From the IMG/VR virus record IMGVR_UViG_3300037427_000047, positions 1 through 24,546 of that record: 24,546 nucleotides of DNA, one strand, 5' to 3'. Origin of the DNA: a virus. Below the pieces are notes generated by a model. That model ran no database searches. It was not told the origin of the DNA and saw only the letters and a list, made by a program, of their open reading frames with translations. Both the position numbers and the translations under genes were made by a program. This document shows positions 22,358 through 24,546 of this stretch, one piece after another; position 1 is the stretch's first letter, and each line of letters opens with the position of its first letter.

Positions 22358-22929
22358 TACGTTAACATCTGGGTTTGGTCTTCATTCGCCAGAAGACCCT
22401 TCTTTTTCTTCTTATAGCTAGACATAAGTGTCGTTTTCGGCTTTATCGCACTATTATCTAGGTTTTTGTTTGCGACAACCGTGCCGCCTTTGACATCGCC
22501 TTCCGTGCTGCTCGCACTCTCTTCATTATTTGTTTGACCCGTTTCTGGGGGTGTTGGTGGAGTAGGGAGTGTGACTTCTTCGGTGGTTTCTGCTGCATCG
22601 ACAGTTTCTTTAACTAATGATTGTCTGGCTTGCTCATCTCTTTGCCTTCTTTCGCGTTCATTCGATGCTTGGTTTTTTTGAAAAAGATCAAACCTTTCTT
22701 TCTCTTCCTCAGTCGTAGGTTTCATATTGACGGCTTGAAATTTAAAGTCCTTACCACCAATATTGTAAGTTTTTTCCACCTGACCAACACCAAGCGCACC
22801 AAGAAGACCTCCCTTTGGAGGTGTCAAAACCTGATTAGCTGCCGTTAATGGTTTGTCTTTATCTTTTTTATCAAAATAGGTTGGCCCACCTATATTCAAA
22901 CTCTTAAATATATCTGCCCATATAGACAT
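22357..22929 (-). CDS. Hypothetical protein between terminase and portal, 190 aa
   Basis: The N-terminus is MSIWADIFKSLNIGGPTYFD, followed by a Gly-rich stretch (PKGGLLGALGVGQVEKTYNI), a charged helix (about 70-105; EEEKERFDLFQKNQASNERE) and a disordered acidic/Thr/Pro linker (TLPTPPTPPETGQTN). The C-terminus is basic (SSYKKKKKGLLANEDQ). I do not recognise a family. Genes at this place in podoviruses are often minor head proteins. The start at 22929 lies behind GGAG/AAGAG, with the Shine-Dalgarno overlapping the terminase stop. The disordered composition suggests a structural or adaptor protein rather than an enzyme. Confidence 0.6.
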   Translation of the reverse strand: MSIWADIFKSLNIGGPTYFDKKDKDKPLTAANQVLTPPKGGLLGALGVGQVEKTYNIGGKDFKFQAVNMKPTTEEEKERFDLFQKNQASNERERRQRDEQARQSLVKETVDAAETTEEVTLPTPPTPPETGQTNNEESASSTEGDVKGGTVVANKNLDNSAIKPKTTLMSSYKKKKKGLLANEDQTQMLT

Positions 22930-22938
22930 CTCTTACTC

Positions 22939-24228
22939 CTATGCAGCGAAAGGGTTATAGTGATTATCAGCCATCTGTTGTGGCGGTCTGTCACCCATTC
23001 TATTTTCACGAATACCTACCGCAAGATACCGAAAGGCATCGGATGCGTGTGATGACCAATCGTGTACGGGTGATGTTCTAAAACTTCTTGTCTTTTCGTT
23101 GTATGCCCGATGATACTGACGTAGGGATTCCAATCCCGTGTGGCAGGCGGCCTTATCAAACCAGCAGCGCGGTATCAGCAGCTGCGCGGCATGAATACCA
23201 TCTTCAAGCGGCAATTTCGGAACAACTCTAAAATTCAATCCCAGATCCCAGGCTACTTCTCTTCTCGATTTACCAGACCCTAATTCCCTGACATCTATGT
23301 CGTGCGGTGCGTTATGTGTACCGTATAGGTATCCTTTTTGGTTAAGAACGGAACAGTAGTGGGGTAACCCTTCATTCCTATTCTCATAATAATCCATTAC
23401 CTGGATGGCTCTCCCAACTGTCTGTGTAAACCAAATAGCGGTACTATCCCCAATTCCTAAATCCCACCAGGTATCTACCTTAACCGAGGGATCATAGGGA
23501 ACCTTCGTAATTCTTCCAGCATCCAGAGCATCTTGCATCTCCTTACCAAAGATCGCGCCAGGGACATTCGCATTCCAGGAACACTCAAACTCCTGGGCAT
23601 ACTGATCCGCAGACATCATCTTCTGCGCGGCATCAAGTTCCTCTTTTGCTACTATCCCCGTTTCGCTGGCTTTGTAGACTGCTGTGATCCAATCGGTCTG
23701 CCCCTTCGCTTCTTCGTAGAGGTCGAAGAATGCGTTATGTCCTTTTGGGGTTCCGATGAAGACACACCAGGTCTTCCTATCAGCCGTTGACCTATCCGAT
23801 AAGGCAGGCCTAATAACTTCAGGAAATAAACTCTCAGGCATCTGAGAATACTCATCAAGTATTGCACCATCTAAAAATATTCCTCTTAAACTGTCAGGTG
23901 TCTCGCCACCAAGTAAATTAATCCGCGCACCATTTGGGAGATCACACCGCAATTCAGTTTCGTGAAATCTCACTCCTGGTATCTTTCCAGAAAAATCCTT
24001 TAGGTAATCCCAAGCTACACTTTTCGCCTGACGATAGGTGGGGGCGATATATGCGTATCTGGGGTTCTTCTTCTGGTTAAGAATAGCATCCCGTAAGACA
24101 TGATTTATGGCCCATACAGTCTTGCCAAACCTTCTGTGTGCTACAACGACACCCCATCGCTTTTGCATCATCTGGTGGTGCAATTTCGCTTGTATAGGGC
24201 GAGGTGCGTAAGGTATCTCTATTTTCAT
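22939..24228 (-). CDS. terL: Terminase large subunit (packaging ATPase and nuclease), 429 aa
   Basis: The ATPase domain shows Walker A AHRRFGKT (30-37), Walker B GAILDEYSQM with DE at 125-126, and coupling motif FIGTPKG (157-163). The nuclease domain shows WWDLGIGDSTAIW (Asp256), HDIDVRELGSG (Asp310/Asp312) and a C-terminal HDWSSHASDAFRYL (Asp397), the expected acidic triad of a RuvC/RNase H-like fold. It docks on the portal and pumps and cuts DNA. At 429 residues it is well short of T7 gp19 (586 aa) and looks more like the general Terminase_6 type. It is also placed at the head of the morphogenesis block rather than after the tail fibre. The ATG at 24228 overlaps the upstream stop (ATGA). 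Confidence 0.93.
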   Translation of the reverse strand: MKIEIPYAPRPIQAKLHHQMMQKRWGVVVAHRRFGKTVWAINHVLRDAILNQKKNPRYAYIAPTYRQAKSVAWDYLKDFSGKIPGVRFHETELRCDLPNGARINLLGGETPDSLRGIFLDGAILDEYSQMPESLFPEVIRPALSDRSTADRKTWCVFIGTPKGHNAFFDLYEEAKGQTDWITAVYKASETGIVAKEELDAAQKMMSADQYAQEFECSWNANVPGAIFGKEMQDALDAGRITKVPYDPSVKVDTWWDLGIGDSTAIWFTQTVGRAIQVMDYYENRNEGLPHYCSVLNQKGYLYGTHNAPHDIDVRELGSGKSRREVAWDLGLNFRVVPKLPLEDGIHAAQLLIPRCWFDKAACHTGLESLRQYHRAYNEKTRSFRTSPVHDWSSHASDAFRYLAVGIRENRMGDRPPQQMADNHYNPFAA

Positions 24229-24546
24229 CGCTTAGAGGCCAAAATGTCTTTTGCTACCTCTGGGTCACCATTTGCCTTTATATTCCATGTCGGCTTAATT
24301 TTTTGGGTGTAGAGGTTAAGTAATTCGTCTTCTAGCTTCCTTGGGTCTTGTCCAGGTGCTACATCCCTATGCGGATAAGTTTCACCAGACTTCATAGCAT
24401 TTTGAATAGCAGTATGCATATCTACTTCCTTGCCGTTCCACCAGGAAGGAATAAGAAAGACTTTGTTGTCCATCTCCACAGTTATGGCTCTTACTGTCTG
24501 CAATCCCTGCTTACCTTCTTTTGCGGTTCCAGAAGCAATACTGTTA
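24225..24546 (-). CDS. Hypothetical protein, 5' end beyond the window (106 codons visible)
   Basis: The frame is open to the right edge: reading from 24545, NSIASGTAKEGKQGLQTVRA, then ITVEMDNKVFLIPSWWNGKE, VDMHTAIQNAMKSGETYP and a helical tail with KLEDELLNLYTQKIK. The TTG at 24503 is probably not the start, because the frame and the G..TVR motif continue upstream. The segment TVR.itvE.dnkvflIPs.w.Gkev....AI..A..sG..yP resembles a short C-terminal module seen in several phage virion and lytic proteins (TVRS.s.e.dG..vliPTv..G), but the protein as a whole is not identified. It overlaps terL in ATGA. A small terminase subunit would be expected nearby, but nothing here shows it. Confidence 0.55.
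   Translation of the reverse strand, partial: NSIASGTAKEGKQGLQTVRAITVEMDNKVFLIPSWWNGKEVDMHTAIQNAMKSGETYPHRDVAPGQDPRKLEDELLNLYTQKIKPTWNIKANGDPEVAKDILASKR

Noticed and set aside
1-24546. tRNA genes, attachment sites, insertion sequences or an integrase
   Set aside because: None was seen; nearly all sequence is covered by packaging, virion and lysis genes on one strand.

Overview
The window is a block of tailed-phage DNA in which every supported gene lies on the minus strand, so transcription runs from high to low coordinates. The proteins match the T7-like podovirus virion set: head-tail connector, scaffold, capsid, tail tubular proteins A and B, small internal virion protein, gp15-like protein, two very large internal virion proteins, and a tail fibre with a T7 gp17-type N-terminus. 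Composition is moderate in GC, and several proteins resemble families I know from marine podoviruses: the small internal protein, the small lysis-cassette membrane proteins, the DUF6065-like protein and the EIQSDW protein. I infer a marine T7-like podovirus of a proteobacterial host. Host and genus cannot be fixed from this window.

Layout in transcription order, from right to left. A truncated gene (24225-24546) and a 429-residue large terminase (22939-24228) come first. Two small hypothetical genes, the portal (20548-22173), a Bbp19-like gene and the scaffold (19526-20320) follow. Next are the major capsid gene (18367-19426), a putative decoration or head-fibre gene (17887-18351) and a strong UUCG-loop terminator. 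The tail tubes (15228-17836) and internal virion proteins (10031-15220) lead to a second hairpin-plus-U-tract. The last part holds a 1126-residue internal protein, the tail fibre, a glycine-rich adhesin-like protein, the DUF6065-like protein and a tail-assembly chaperone-like protein. A compact lysis cassette of overlapping small membrane-protein genes ends in a truncated M15-type endolysin at the left edge. There is no gene-free stretch longer than 300 bases. The only non-coding segments of note are the capsid intron (202 nt), the capsid leader (99 nt) and a 73-nt spacer at 9958-10030.

The most striking feature is in the major capsid gene. A simple ORF reading stops at 18812, but the rest of the capsid protein is encoded at 18367-18628. 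The 202 nt between (18629-18830) fold as a complete, ORF-less group I self-splicing intron: P1, P2, P3, P4, P6/P6a, P7, P8, P9, P10, a U.G pair at the 5' splice site and a terminal G. Its core closely resembles the small bacterial tRNA introns of subgroup IC3, the Azoarcus tRNA-Ile type. Splicing restores a 285-residue capsid protein across the motif SVKALVQGDIDTF. The gene also appears to start with AUU rather than AUG, behind a strong Shine-Dalgarno sequence. The best-expressed gene of the phage may therefore carry two unusual layers of expression control.

Functionally the window holds DNA packaging, head and tail assembly, genome ejection, host recognition and lysis. Replication and early genes, a phage RNA polymerase and an integrase are not in view.
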